Shown here piece after piece: positions 36,028 to 45,719 of a DNA stretch of 64,000 bases (its first letter is position 1; every line of letters begins with the position of its first letter). The notes beneath the pieces were generated by a model that saw nothing but the letters and a program-made list of their open reading frames with translations, made no database searches and was not told where the DNA came from. The translations under genes and the position numbers were made by a program. The stretch spans positions 78,372 through 142,371 of the forward strand of contig CAVSMM010000014.1 in NCBI GenBank assembly GCA_963729165.1, written 5' to 3'. The DNA is from JACCZX01 sp963729165. GTDB taxonomy: Bacteria > Pseudomonadota > Gammaproteobacteria > Burkholderiales > Burkholderiaceae_F.

Positions 36028-38097
36028 TTACTTCACGCGCATGCCTGGCACAGCGCCTGGATGGGGATCAAGCAAATATATTCCCGGCTGCTGTTTCTCG
36101 TCCGCATGACTGGCGGCGAGCACCATCCCCTCGCTGACACCGAACTTCATCTTGCGAGGCGCCAGGTTCGCGACCAGCACCGTCAGCTTGCTGATCAAGT
36201 CTTCGGGTTTGTATGCCGCTTTGATACCCGACAACACGTTTCGATGACGGCCTTCGCCCGCATCGAGCGTCAGCCGCAGCAATTTGTCGGAGCCTTCGAC
36301 ATGTTCCGCGTTGACAATCCTCGCAATACGCAAGTCGATCTTGGCGAAGTCGTCAATCGTTATCGAGTCGGAGATCGCGACTCCGCCCGGCGCCGGCGCT
36401 ACATCCGCAGCGGGGTCCGGCGCATCGAAGAGTGCGTCAAGCTGTTTGGCTTCTACACGGGTCATTAGATGTTTGTAAGGAGCAATCTTGCGTGGCAGGG
36501 TTTCAGCGTCAGCCCAGATGAAATCACGGTCGAGGCCGAAGAAGTCGTGCGCTATACGTTTGGCGGTGGCGGGCAGGATCGGAGCGAGACATACCGATAG
36601 CAGCTTGAAACCGTGCAGCGCACTTGAACAGATGTGTTGCAGTTCCGCATGGCGGACAGATTCCTTGGCAAGCTTCCAAGGTTCAGCAGCGTCGAACGCT
36701 TCATTCAGGCGATCCGCGGTCGCCATGACGTCGCGCAAAGCCTTGCTGAATTCACGCGATTCGAGCGCTTCGGCAACCAGCAAAGACGTTACGCGCGCGC
36801 CGTCGACAAGTGCCTGCTCTTCCTTGTACGCCAACTGCCCGTCAAAGTGCTTGCTGATGAAATTAGCCGCCCGGCTGGCGATGTTCACGTACTTGCCGAT
36901 CAGGTCGCTGTTGACGCGCACCAGAAAATCGTCCGGAACGAACTCGATATCCTCCACGCGCCCGTTCAGCTTCGCCGCCACGTAATAGCGAAACCACTCG
37001 GGATTCATGCCGAGCTCCAGATAGCGCAACGGGTCGATGCCGGTGCCGCGGCTCTTGCTCATCTTCTCGCCGCTGACGGTGATGAATCCATGCACGTAAA
37101 TGTTGTCGGGCACTTTGCGGCCCGAAAACTTGAGCATCGCGGGCCAGAACAGCGTATGGAAGTACACGATGTCCTTGCCGATGAAATGAATCTGCTCGAC
37201 GTCGTCGGCTGCCATGAATTCGTCGAAAGAGAGCAGCTCGCCCTTCGCACGCGCCTTGCCCTGATCGAAGTACGCCTTTAGCGAAGCGAGGTAGCCGATC
37301 GGCGCATCGAGCCAGACATAGAAATACTTTCCCGGTGCGTCTGGAATGGGAATGCCGAAATACGGCGCGTCGCGCGATATGTCCCAATCTGCGAGCCCCT
37401 TGCCGCCGGCGCCCAGCCATTCCTGCGTCTTTGCGTACACCTCGGGCTGCAGCCTCGGCTCACCATGCCGATTGGTTCCGACGGTCCAGTTGCGCAGATA
37501 ATCGACGCAGCGCGGATCTGACAGACGGAAGAAGAAGTGCTCCGATGACTTCAGCTCGGGCCGCGCGCCGGTCAGCACCGAATACGGATCGATCAGATCG
37601 GTCGGCGCATAGGTTGAACCGCAGACCTCGCAGTTGTCGCCGTTTTGATCCTTCGCGCCGCACACCGGGCACGTGCCCTTGATGTAACGGTCCGGCAGAA
37701 ACATGCCTTTCTGCGGATCGTAGAACTGCTCGACCGTGCGCGTCGCGATCAGCCCATTCGCCTTCAACGCCGAGTAGATCGACAGCGACAACTCGACGTT
37801 TTCCGGAGAATCGGTCGTGTGCCAGTGATCAAACGCGATGTTGAACCCGTCCAGATACTTCTGGCGCGCAGGGCGCAGCTCGTCGATGAATTCGCGCGGC
37901 GTCTTGCCGGCTTTTTCCGCGGCGATCATGATCGGCACGCCATGCGCATCTTCAGCGCAGACGAAATGAACTTCGTGACCACGCATCTTCTGGAATCTCA
38001 CCCAGATGTCCGCCTGGATGTATTCCATGATGTGGCCGATATGCGGCCGGCCGTTTGCGTATGGCAGCGCGGTCGTAACGAACAGGCGTCGCTTCAT
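36028..38097 (-). CDS. metG: Methionyl-tRNA synthetase
   Basis: Charges tRNA(Met). 689 residues from the ATG at 38097. HIGH motif in PYANGRPHIGH, zinc knuckles CPVCGAKDQNGDNCEVCG, KMSKS in GEKMSKSRG, and a C-terminal tRNA-binding (EMAP/Arc1p-like) domain from about residue 585 (IDDFAKIDLRIARIV). The open frame continues upstream of 38097 but is not family-like there. Confidence 0.97.
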   Translation of the reverse strand: MKRRLFVTTALPYANGRPHIGHIMEYIQADIWVRFQKMRGHEVHFVCAEDAHGVPIMIAAEKAGKTPREFIDELRPARQKYLDGFNIAFDHWHTTDSPENVELSLSIYSALKANGLIATRTVEQFYDPQKGMFLPDRYIKGTCPVCGAKDQNGDNCEVCGSTYAPTDLIDPYSVLTGARPELKSSEHFFFRLSDPRCVDYLRNWTVGTNRHGEPRLQPEVYAKTQEWLGAGGKGLADWDISRDAPYFGIPIPDAPGKYFYVWLDAPIGYLASLKAYFDQGKARAKGELLSFDEFMAADDVEQIHFIGKDIVYFHTLFWPAMLKFSGRKVPDNIYVHGFITVSGEKMSKSRGTGIDPLRYLELGMNPEWFRYYVAAKLNGRVEDIEFVPDDFLVRVNSDLIGKYVNIASRAANFISKHFDGQLAYKEEQALVDGARVTSLLVAEALESREFSKALRDVMATADRLNEAFDAAEPWKLAKESVRHAELQHICSSALHGFKLLSVCLAPILPATAKRIAHDFFGLDRDFIWADAETLPRKIAPYKHLMTRVEAKQLDALFDAPDPAADVAPAPGGVAISDSITIDDFAKIDLRIARIVNAEHVEGSDKLLRLTLDAGEGRHRNVLSGIKAAYKPEDLISKLTVLVANLAPRKMKFGVSEGMVLAASHADEKQQPGIYLLDPHPGAVPGMRVK

Positions 38098-38226
38098 TGA
38101 GCGCGGCATTGTAAGTGCCGCCTGCTTCGCGCTGCCTGATCTGCTCTCAGCGATTTCGGCGGGCGTGAACGAAGGCAATACAAACTTCACATCGGTATCC
38201 TCATGCCAAACAGAGGAGAGTTGGCT

Positions 38227-38421
38227 ATGACATCGCCTTCGCCGCCGCGCCGTCGCAGTCTTGAGAGGGAGATCATCATTGCGGTGATCGTTCTGTATCT
38301 GATGATCACCGGGGTGATGGTGACCGTGCACTACCTACAGCCGCCCGGGCAGCAGACCACTACGTCTTCGAATTCGCCATCGCACGAGAAGCGGAGCTCG
38401 CGTCAGCCGAGCGACCGATGA
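38227..38421 (+). CDS. Small single-pass membrane protein
   Basis: 64 residues, with GAGGAG upstream of the ATG. A charged N-terminus (SPPRRRSLEREIIIA), one membrane helix (IIAVIVLYLMITGVMVTVHYL) and a Ser/Thr/Gln-rich tail. No family recognised. It precedes corA by 13 nt and may be co-transcribed with it, possibly as an accessory. Confidence 0.6.
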   Translation: MTSPSPPRRRSLEREIIIAVIVLYLMITGVMVTVHYLQPPGQQTTTSSNSPSHEKRSSRQPSDR

Positions 38422-38434
38422 CCGGAGACTGACG

Positions 38435-39407
38435 ATGATCCACACCGTGCTTAAGTCCGGCGAACAGCTTTCGCTGTTGGATAACCTGCCGCCGCCGGAT
38501 CACGACTCCAAGGTGCTGTGGCTCGAGGTCAACGCTCCCACGGCCGAAGAATCAGCAAGTCTTCGCGAGCGATTTGGAGTCGAAACTCGAACGCAGGTCG
38601 GCAACGTCGTCGAGGAAGCCGAGTTGCTTTACTTGCGCTCCCAACTCATTGGGCTCGGTGCGGATCGTGAGCCGCACTTTGTAAGCGTGACGTTCGTGCT
38701 GGCAGACGGGTTCATTGTCACGGTTACCGATGATGCCGAGTTCAGACCATTCGGCGCCGTGTTGCAGCGTTGCAAACGAAAACCGAGCAACGCCGAAAGC
38801 CCAAAGGCTTTACTTAGGTTACTGCTGCAAACAGCGAACGACAGCGCCGAAGCAGTGATCGATCATGTGGCCGACGCCCTGGTGCAGACCACGGTTGAGA
38901 TTTCCGAGATTTCGGACGGCTACGATGAACGCGGCCGCGAGCTCGGCGTCAGCGATCTCAGCGGAACGATGCGGCGTCTGAACGAAAAGGAGGAGCTCGA
39001 TTTTGCACTGCGTGGAGGCGCAACTGACGCTCGGACGCACGGTTCGATATCTGGGTGACGAAGTCGATAACCGCACCGAGCAGGACTTGCAGGTATTGGT
39101 CAACGAGCTGGCCGGTGACGTTGCCGGCACCAAGGAGCACGCGGCGTTTCAGCACGAAAAGGTTCGCTATCTGCAGACGGCGGTCACCAACATCCTGAAC
39201 ATCAAGCAGAACGAGATCATCAAGGTGTTCACGATCATCACCGCAGTCTTTCTGCCGCCGACTTTGATCGGCACGCTGTACGGCATGAACTTCGCGGTGA
39301 TGCCGGAGCTATCTTGGGAGCACGGATTCATTTACTCGATGTGTCTGACTCTCGGCGCCGCCATCCTTCCGCTTTGGTACATCAAACGCCGCGGCTGGCT
39401 GCGTTGA
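38435..39407 (+). CDS. corA: CorA family divalent cation transporter, one frameshift
   Basis: Mg2+/Co2+ channel of the CorA family. N-terminal cytoplasmic domain from MIHTVLKSGEQLSLLD. The two C-terminal membrane helices with the selectivity motif GMN (TLYGMNFAVMPELSWEHGF) are in another frame from about 39000. An extra C near 39000 (GAGCTCGATTTT) explains the break: removing it joins NEKEEL to ILHCVEAQLTLGR. Corrected length is about 323 residues, normal. Cytoplasmic coiled region around LQVLVNELAGDVAG. Confidence 0.88.
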
Positions 39408-39437
39408 GCAGCCCAGAGCGTGCATACTTCGCGCACT

Positions 39438-40523
39438 ATGAGCATGACCGTTGAACAGGCGCAGGCAGCGCTGCAGAAAGTCGTTGATTCGAACACCGGC
39501 AAGGACCTGATGTCATCGCGCTCTGCGCGCAACGTGCGCGTTGAAGGTGGCGATGTCAGCGTCGATGTCGAGCTCGGCTATCCCGCCGCGAGCCAGATCG
39601 AACCGATCCGGCGTTCGGTGATCGATGCGTTGAAAGCGGCGGGCGCCGCCAACGTCAGCGCGAATGTGACGATGAAGATCGTTGCGCACACCGTGCAGCG
39701 CGGGCTGAAGGTGATGCCCAACATCAAAAACATTGTTGCGGTCGCCTCCGGAAAGGGCGGTGTTGGAAAAAGCACCGTCGCGGCCAACCTTGCGTTGGCG
39801 CTTTCGGCCGAAGGCGCGCAAGTGGGTGTGCTCGACGCCGACATCTACGGCCCGAGCCAGCCGACGATGCTCGGCATCAGCGGCCGCCCGACGACGGTCG
39901 ACAATCGCACGCTGGAGCCGATGGAAAACCACGGCATACAGATGAGCTCGATCGGATTGTTGATCGACGCTGATCAACCGATGGTGTGGCGTGGCCCGAT
40001 GGTCACGCAGGCGCTGCAGCAGCTGCTGACGCAAACCAACTGGCGCGATCTCGATTACCTGGTAGTCGATATGCCGCCGGGCACCGGAGATATCCAGTTG
40101 ACGCTCGCGCAGCAGGTGCCGGTGACCGGCGTAGTGATCGTTACGACGCCGCAGGACATCGCGCTGATGGATGCAAAAAAAGGGCTGAAGATGTTCGAGA
40201 AGGTCGGCGTACCGATCCTCGGCATCGTCGAGAACATGGCGGTGCACGTTTGCAGCAACTGCGGCCACGCCGAACATATCTTCGGCTCCGAGGGCGGCCA
40301 GAAAATGGCCACCGAGTACGGCGTCGACTTTCTCGGCAGCCTGCCGCTCGATATCCGCATCCGCGAGCAGGCTGATTCCGGCCGGCCCACCGTGATCGCC
40401 GAGCCCGACAGTGCAGTCGCGCGGAACTACAAGGAAATCGCGCGCAAGGTGGCGGTGCGTATCGCCGAGAAGGCGAAGGACATGTCGTTAAAAATGCCGA
40501 CGATCAAGGTGTCGAACACTTGA
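39438..40523 (+). CDS. apbC: Iron-sulfur cluster carrier ATPase Mrp/ApbC
   Basis: P-loop ATPase that transfers Fe-S clusters. The N-terminal MIP18-like domain (1-85) is followed by the deviant Walker A SGKGGVGKST at 104-113, and a CSNCGH cluster-binding pair in the C-terminal half. 361 residues from ATG 39438; a GTG six codons upstream is in frame. In Burkholderiales it often neighbours metG and dcd, as loosely here. Confidence 0.95.
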   Translation: MSMTVEQAQAALQKVVDSNTGKDLMSSRSARNVRVEGGDVSVDVELGYPAASQIEPIRRSVIDALKAAGAANVSANVTMKIVAHTVQRGLKVMPNIKNIVAVASGKGGVGKSTVAANLALALSAEGAQVGVLDADIYGPSQPTMLGISGRPTTVDNRTLEPMENHGIQMSSIGLLIDADQPMVWRGPMVTQALQQLLTQTNWRDLDYLVVDMPPGTGDIQLTLAQQVPVTGVVIVTTPQDIALMDAKKGLKMFEKVGVPILGIVENMAVHVCSNCGHAEHIFGSEGGQKMATEYGVDFLGSLPLDIRIREQADSGRPTVIAEPDSAVARNYKEIARKVAVRIAEKAKDMSLKMPTIKVSNT

Positions 40524-40546
40524 AACCCTAACGACGTGCGTTGCGA

Positions 40547-40918
40547 ATGAGTCGCCGACGTTGCTCGACACAAATCACGCTGGTGTTGATCGGCACCGTG
40601 ACGCTGGTTGGCTGCAGCCAGCAATCGACACCGTCGGCGCGAGACCATTACGCATCTCTGGAAGACTGCGCCGCCGACTGGGGCCGCCCTGAGAGCTGCG
40701 AACGCGTGCAAAGCTCGGGTTATCCGGGCGGGTTTTTGTTCTGGGGACCGTTGTACGCAGCGGGTGCGCGCAACCTTGCGCTGAACGACGCGCGGCGCAA
40801 TGCCAATCCGAACTTCGCCGATCCGGCTCGGCAGGGTCGCGCCATCGGTTCGTCAACCGCGCCGACATCGCGCGGAGGTTTTGGCTCATCGTCGCGGTCG
40901 TATACGTCCGGCGGGTGA
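40547..40918 (+). CDS. YgiB/DUF1190-like lipoprotein
   Basis: 123 residues. Lipobox LVGC (Cys23) after a signal peptide, then a YASLEDCAADWGRPESCERV segment. A C-terminal TSRGGFGSSSRS tail matches the end of E. coli YgiB, as does the FLFWGPLYAAGA stretch. Overlaps the ATP-grasp gene by 1 nt (TGATG). YgiB-type lipoproteins are repeatedly paired with YgiC-type ATP-grasp proteins; their function is not established. Confidence 0.8.
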   Translation: MSRRRCSTQITLVLIGTVTLVGCSQQSTPSARDHYASLEDCAADWGRPESCERVQSSGYPGGFLFWGPLYAAGARNLALNDARRNANPNFADPARQGRAIGSSTAPTSRGGFGSSSRSYTSGG

Positions 40919-42057
40919 TGCGGCGCGAACTTCTCGCGCCTCGAGCTGCGTGGCAAAGCGAAATGGAATCAGTCGGGTTTCACTACCATTCGATCGATGG
41001 CACCTACTGGGACGAGTCGCGCTGCTATGTGTTCTCGGAGGCCGAGGTTGATCAACTGGAAGGCGCGACGGCCGAGCTGCACGAGATGGCGCTCAATGCT
41101 GCGCAGCAGGTGATCGGCAGTCAGCGCTACGAAGAGTTTGCGATACCGCGCGAGTGGGCGCCGACCATCGAGCGAAGTTGGAACGCGTATCGAGACGATC
41201 AGCCCGACGGGTTCACGCTCTTTGGTCGCATGGATTTGTCGTACGACGGTGCATCGCCACCGAAGCTTCTCGAATACAACGCCGATACGCCGACCGCGTG
41301 TCTTGAGGCAAGCGTCGCCCAATGGCAGTGGCTGCAGGCGGTGCGGCCGCGTGCCGATCAGTTCAATTCGCTGCACGAGCAGCTGATTGCAGCTTGGCAG
41401 AAGCTGCGCGAACGATCGAACGCATCACGGTTGCATTTCACTGCGGTGGCGGACAGCCCCGAAGACTGGGGCAATCTCGACTATCTGCGCGACACGGCGA
41501 TACAGGCAGGATGGCAAACGTTTTCATTGCCAGTCGAGCGCATCGGGTGGAACGGCACGAAGTTCGTCGACGAGTTCAACCTGCCGATCGAAGCGCTGGT
41601 CAAACTTTATCCGTGGGAATGGCTGACACGCGAAGACTTCGGGCCGGCGCTGCTCACGAGCACATTGCAGGTGATCGAGCCGGCGTGGAAGATGCTGCTG
41701 TCGAACAAGGCGATCCTGGTTGTGCTCTGGGAGTTGTATCCGGATCACCCTAATTTGCTTCCCGCGTACTACGAGTCGGTGCCGCTTGGGTCGAAGTATG
41801 TGAAGAAGCCGAAGCTCGCGCGCGAGGGCGCCAACGTGTCAATGGTCGACGGTGCGACGGTGAAGACAACGGAAGGGGACTACGGCGCGGAAGGGTTCGT
41901 TTACCAGGCAGTTGCGCCGTTACCGAAGTTTGGCGACGACTATGCGTTGATCGGCTCCTGGGTCGTCGGTGACAAACCGGCCGGGATCGGTATTCGCGAA
42001 GATATCTCGCCGATCACACGCAACACGAGCCGGTTCGTGCCGCATTATTTTGAGTAG
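40918..42057 (+). CDS. YgiC-type glutathionylspermidine synthase-like ATP-grasp protein
   Basis: 379 residues, ATG overlapping the lipoprotein stop. Closely follows YgiC/YjfC: DATAELHEM-like GATAELHEMALNA, DLSYDGASPPKLLEYNADTPTA, LYPWEWLTREDFG, SNKAILVVLWELYPDHPNLLPAYY, KKPKLAREGANVSM and SWVVGDKPAGIGIRED. The synthetase half of glutathionylspermidine synthase is present and the amidase half is not. The fold supports ATP-dependent ligation of a carboxylate to an amine; the substrate is unknown. Confidence 0.88.
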   Translation: MRRELLAPRAAWQSEMESVGFHYHSIDGTYWDESRCYVFSEAEVDQLEGATAELHEMALNAAQQVIGSQRYEEFAIPREWAPTIERSWNAYRDDQPDGFTLFGRMDLSYDGASPPKLLEYNADTPTACLEASVAQWQWLQAVRPRADQFNSLHEQLIAAWQKLRERSNASRLHFTAVADSPEDWGNLDYLRDTAIQAGWQTFSLPVERIGWNGTKFVDEFNLPIEALVKLYPWEWLTREDFGPALLTSTLQVIEPAWKMLLSNKAILVVLWELYPDHPNLLPAYYESVPLGSKYVKKPKLAREGANVSMVDGATVKTTEGDYGAEGFVYQAVAPLPKFGDDYALIGSWVVGDKPAGIGIREDISPITRNTSRFVPHYFE

Positions 42058-42080
42058 TCAGACGACAGTCGGGAGAATTA

Positions 42081-42494
42081 ATGAGAAACACCGCATTCGA
42101 AACGCTGGCCGGGCTGCCGTACTTCGCCGCGTTCTTCGGCGTATCGCTAGTGTTGCTGACGATATGCCTTGCGCTTTACGTGTGGATCACGCCGTATCCC
42201 GAAATAAAGTTGATTCGGGAAGGCAATGCGGCGGCGGCGGCGAGCCTTGGCGGAGCAGTCATCGGTTTCGCGCTGCCGCTCGCCAGCGTCGTCGTCAACA
42301 GCGTGTCGTTGCTCGACATGCTGCTGTGGTCGGGGGTCGCTCTGTTGGTTCAATTGGTTGCGTTCGCGGGCGTGCGGCTGATGGTGCCCGCGATCGCACG
42401 TAATGTGCGCGAAGGGCAGGTATCGAGCGGGATTCTGGCGGGTGCGGTTGCGATTGCGCTTGGATTGCTCAATGCTGCGTCGATGACTTACTAG
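42081..42494 (+). CDS. DUF350 membrane protein (YjfL-like)
   Basis: 137 residues with about four membrane helices. The DUF350 signature includes an EIKLIREGNAAAAASLGGAVIGFALPLAS loop and LLWSGVALLVQL. Follows the ATP-grasp gene by 23 nt. In E. coli the DUF350 protein YjfL sits in an operon with a DUF1190 lipoprotein and a YjfC-type ATP-grasp protein, so the three genes here form the same cassette. Confidence 0.87.
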   Translation: MRNTAFETLAGLPYFAAFFGVSLVLLTICLALYVWITPYPEIKLIREGNAAAAASLGGAVIGFALPLASVVVNSVSLLDMLLWSGVALLVQLVAFAGVRLMVPAIARNVREGQVSSGILAGAVAIALGLLNAASMTY

Positions 42495-42626
42495 GCGGAC
42501 TTGGCGGGAACGGAATTCCGTGCGCTACTGCTGCTGTCATTTTTTGGTCATCATCGATCGCCACGTGTGACGCGCTTGCAAGGCCTGCTGGCACGCAGGT
42601 AATCTCGATTTTTTCAAGGAGAAACC

Positions 42627-43107
42627 ATGGCCACCTAACTCGAAACCACAGGCGCCCGGCTACCACACCGTTACTCCCTACATGGCGCTGCGCGACTGCG
42701 CCGCAGCGATTGATTTTTATCGGCGCGCGTTCGGCGCGGAAAAAGTGATGCAACTCGACATGCCCGACGGTAAGATCGCGCATGCCGAGATCCGCATCGG
42801 CGATTCGATCGTGATGCTGTCCGAAGAAAACGAAGAGTGGGGCAACAAAAGTCCCGCAAGCCTGGGCGGCTCGCCGATGTTCCTGATGATCTACGTCCCC
42901 GACGTCGATGCTGCGTTCAGGAAGGCGATTTCTGCCGGAGCAACCGAAGTGCGGCCGGTGGCCGATCAGTTTTATGGCGATCGTTCGGGAACGCTGAAGG
43001 ACCCGTACGGTTATCAGTGGACGCTGTCGACTCACATCGAAGACCTGTCGCAGGAAGAAGTGCAGCGGCGGATGGAAGCCGAGTTCAGCCAGCAATCGCC
43101 CGCGTGA
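42627..43107 (+). CDS. VOC/glyoxalase superfamily protein (PhnB-like), frameshifted at the N-terminus
   Basis: The ATG at 42627 has AAGGAG at ideal spacing but runs into a stop after three codons. Removing one C near 42634 gives MATNSKPQAPGYHTVTPYMALRDCAAAIDFYRRAFGAE, so the start is real and one base is extra. The rest, including KIAHAEIRIGDSIVMLSEE and FYGDRSGTLKDPYGYQW, is the PhnB-like branch of VOC proteins. About 159 residues. Metal ligands and substrate unknown. Confidence 0.8.
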
Positions 43108-43111
43108 CCGC

Positions 43112-43536
43112 ATGGAGGCACAGCAACTGCATCGTGGCCGCCTCATCGATCACGTTCATTTGATTGCACGTGATATCGAAGTGACGAAGCGCTTTTACAT
43201 CGCAGTGTTGGGGGCGCTTGGCCGCAAGATCGAAGGTGAGGGCGAGGGCTACTTCTGGTCTGATGAAATTTTCGTCAGCACGGACGCGATGTCGACCACC
43301 GGGCCAACGCACGTACACGTGGCGTTTCAGGCGCCGGATCGTGCGACGGTGGATCGCTTCCACGCTGCCGCGATTGCTGCGGGCGGCTAGAGATCACGGC
43401 AAGCCAGGCTTGCGTGAGCAGTATCACGCCGGTTACTACGCCGGCGTTTGTGATCGATCCTGACGACAACAACATCGAGGCTGTTTATCACGGACCCGCG
43501 AAGCGCTCGGCGGACTCGGTCGTTGTGAGCTTTTAG
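43112..43536 (+). CDS. VOC family protein, frameshifted
   Basis: Reads MEAQQLHRGRLIDHVHLIARDIEVTKRFYIAVLGALGR and PTHVHVAFQAPDRATVDRFHAAAIAAGG, then hits a stop. Removing a T near 43389 and a G near 43443 restores RDHGKPGLREQYHAGYYA and FVIDPDDNNIEAVYHGPAK, ending at TAG 43534-43536. That is a normal glyoxalase-like protein of about 140 residues with a His at each end of the domain. It starts 4 nt after the PhnB-like gene. Confidence 0.78.
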
Positions 43537-43556
43537 GCCGCTGTGCGCAGGCTCGC

Positions 43557-45591
43557 CTAGATCGGGCTTTGCAGCGCCCGGTGAAGATCGTCGTAGTTGA
43601 AAGGCTTCGTTAGGTGCACATCGAAGCCCGCGGCGATCGCCCGCTGATGATCTTCCGGGCGCCCGTACCCCGTCACAGCTATCAGGCGCGGACACGTGCG
43701 TGCTTTTCTTAGCTGTCGCGCCACCTCGTAACCGTCGAGGCCGGGCAGCCCGATGTCCAGCAGCACGACGTCAGGCTGTACGCGCTGGACGAGTTCCATG
43801 CCGGACTGTCCATCGTTTGCCTCGTGCACTTCGTAGCCCGACATCATCAACTGCATCCGCAGCGCCTCGCGAGCGTCCGCGTCGTCTTCGACGATCAATA
43901 TCCGCCGATTAGTTGCCAGGCGCGCAACGCCTGCAAGCGGTGGCTCGTCCGTTCGCCGCGATTCCGCTCGTGGCAAACGAACCACGAACGTGCTGCCCTT
44001 AGATGCTCCCGCACTGTAGGCCGCGACGCGTCCGCCGTGCAGTTCGACCAGATGACGCACCAGCGTCAAGCCCAATGCCAAGTCCACCCTGTGCGCGGTC
44101 CAGACTGCGCTGACCTTGCGTAAAGAGGTCAAAGACACGCGGCAGCAGATCGGCACCGATGCCGATCCCGTTATCGGTGACACGCAAGACGGACTCCTCA
44201 CCTTCGATCTGAGTCTGCACGCGAATCAGACCGCCGGCCGGGGTGTATTTAATCGCGTTCGTAAGAAGATTGTCGATGATCTGGCTGAGTCGGTCCGGAT
44301 CGCCGTTGACCCAGGTTGATGCAAGCTCGACTTCGGTGCGGTGGTGCTGCAGCCGACCGACATCGACACACACCGCTAGGCTTCTTTGCACCGCGTCTGC
44401 CAGGTTGACGCGTTGTTCGGACAGGACGATCTTTCGGGCGGTGACCCGACCGACGTCCAGCAGGTCATCAACCAGACGCGTCAAGTGCTTCGTCTGTCGA
44501 CTGATAATTTCGACCGCGCGACCGCCAAATGCGTGTTGCTCGTTGAGGTCCACCAGGACCTGTGACGCGTTGCATATTGCCGCCAGTGGATTGCGCAGCT
44601 CATGACTCAGCATCGCCAGGAACTCATCTTTGGACCGATTCGCAGCTTCGGCCTCGGCGCGTGCTCGGCGCTCGCGATCAAGCAGCTCGGTGCGCTCCTG
44701 GGCGATCGCCTTGCGTTCCCATATCAACGCAGCCACCGGAAGCGTCATCGCTGCAATCGTGCCCATGAAGGCTTGCAGCAGCAGCAGCGATTCGTTGTCG
44801 CTTCCCATCACGAACGGGCCGCGTCCGCTGACGGTTGCCCACACGGCGATTGCCGACAGGATCGCGACCCCGGTCGAGACCTCCCTCTGTCCAAAACGAA
44901 ATGCGGCCCATATCAGTGGAGGAATACACAGGAATGGCAGCGGATAGCGATTGAGGTCTGAATGAAGAAACACAAGCGCACCGGCGCCAGCCACGGTCAG
45001 AAGAAGCAGTATCGACTCACCGGGTCGCTCGCGCAGCGGGCCGAGGCTGCGTGAAGTGCCCCACAGCACCAGTAGCGGCGTAACGATCATCGCGCCCGCT
45101 GCGTCGCCGAGCCACCACGTGAGCCAGATCGCTCCAAACTGGCCCGGCTCCGCGTGGCCGGTAAGAGCCAGACTCGTTACCCCGATCGTTGCGCTGATCG
45201 AAGTGCTGACAAGGCCCGCGAGCAACGAGAACGCCAGGATGTGGCGAGCGCGATTGAACGCAGCAAGGCCGTTTGCGTAGCGGTTGACGAGAAAAGCTCC
45301 CGCGACGGCTTCGAGCGTATTGCCGGCTGCGATGCCGAGAGAACTCGTAACCGATCCCGTTATGGTGATATTGACTAGAAAGGCGCCGATGAAAATTGCG
45401 GGTGCGAAGCGGTAGCCAAGCAACAACAGTGCTGCGAGCGCGATACCTGTCGGTGGCCATACTGGCGTGGCACTCGAATTCAGGAATGCGAACTGGAGGC
45501 CCAGCTTGCCCGCAAGAAAGTAGACAACAATCAGTGCCCCGATCAGCGACCAGCGGTGCAACGACTTGATGTCGGTGGTCTTGACGTCCAC
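43557..45591 (-). CDS. MASE1 hybrid sensor histidine kinase with receiver domain, one frameshift
   Basis: N-terminal MASE1 sensor with eight or so membrane helices (about residues 15-290), a short coiled region, HisKA with phospho-acceptor His330 (LAMLSHELRNP), HATPase motifs DNLLTNAIKYTP and DNGIGIG, and a C-terminal receiver with Asp in VVLLDIGLPGLDGYE. A single shift near 44070 separates kinase and receiver frames (GGLGIGL joins LTLVRHLVELHGG). About 675 residues after correction. No DNA-binding response regulator or diguanylate cyclase gene is adjacent, so the output partner is elsewhere. Confidence 0.88.
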
Positions 45592-45719
45592 TCGTCGGTG
45601 TCTTCAGCGTGCGGTTGTGCGTCGGGTGAAACTCTCAAACCTTAACAGCATCGCGGACGACCCGCACTGAATCGGCTGGCCATGTTTCTGCGCATTCTGC
45701 GCGTCAATACAATCGACGC

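Noticed and set aside
38435..39407. Programmed frameshift in corA, glnE, mutL or the other broken genes
   Set aside because: There is no slippery heptamer with a downstream structure that repeats across them, the genes are unrelated, and the breaks cluster by position and homopolymer. Sequencing error explains them better.
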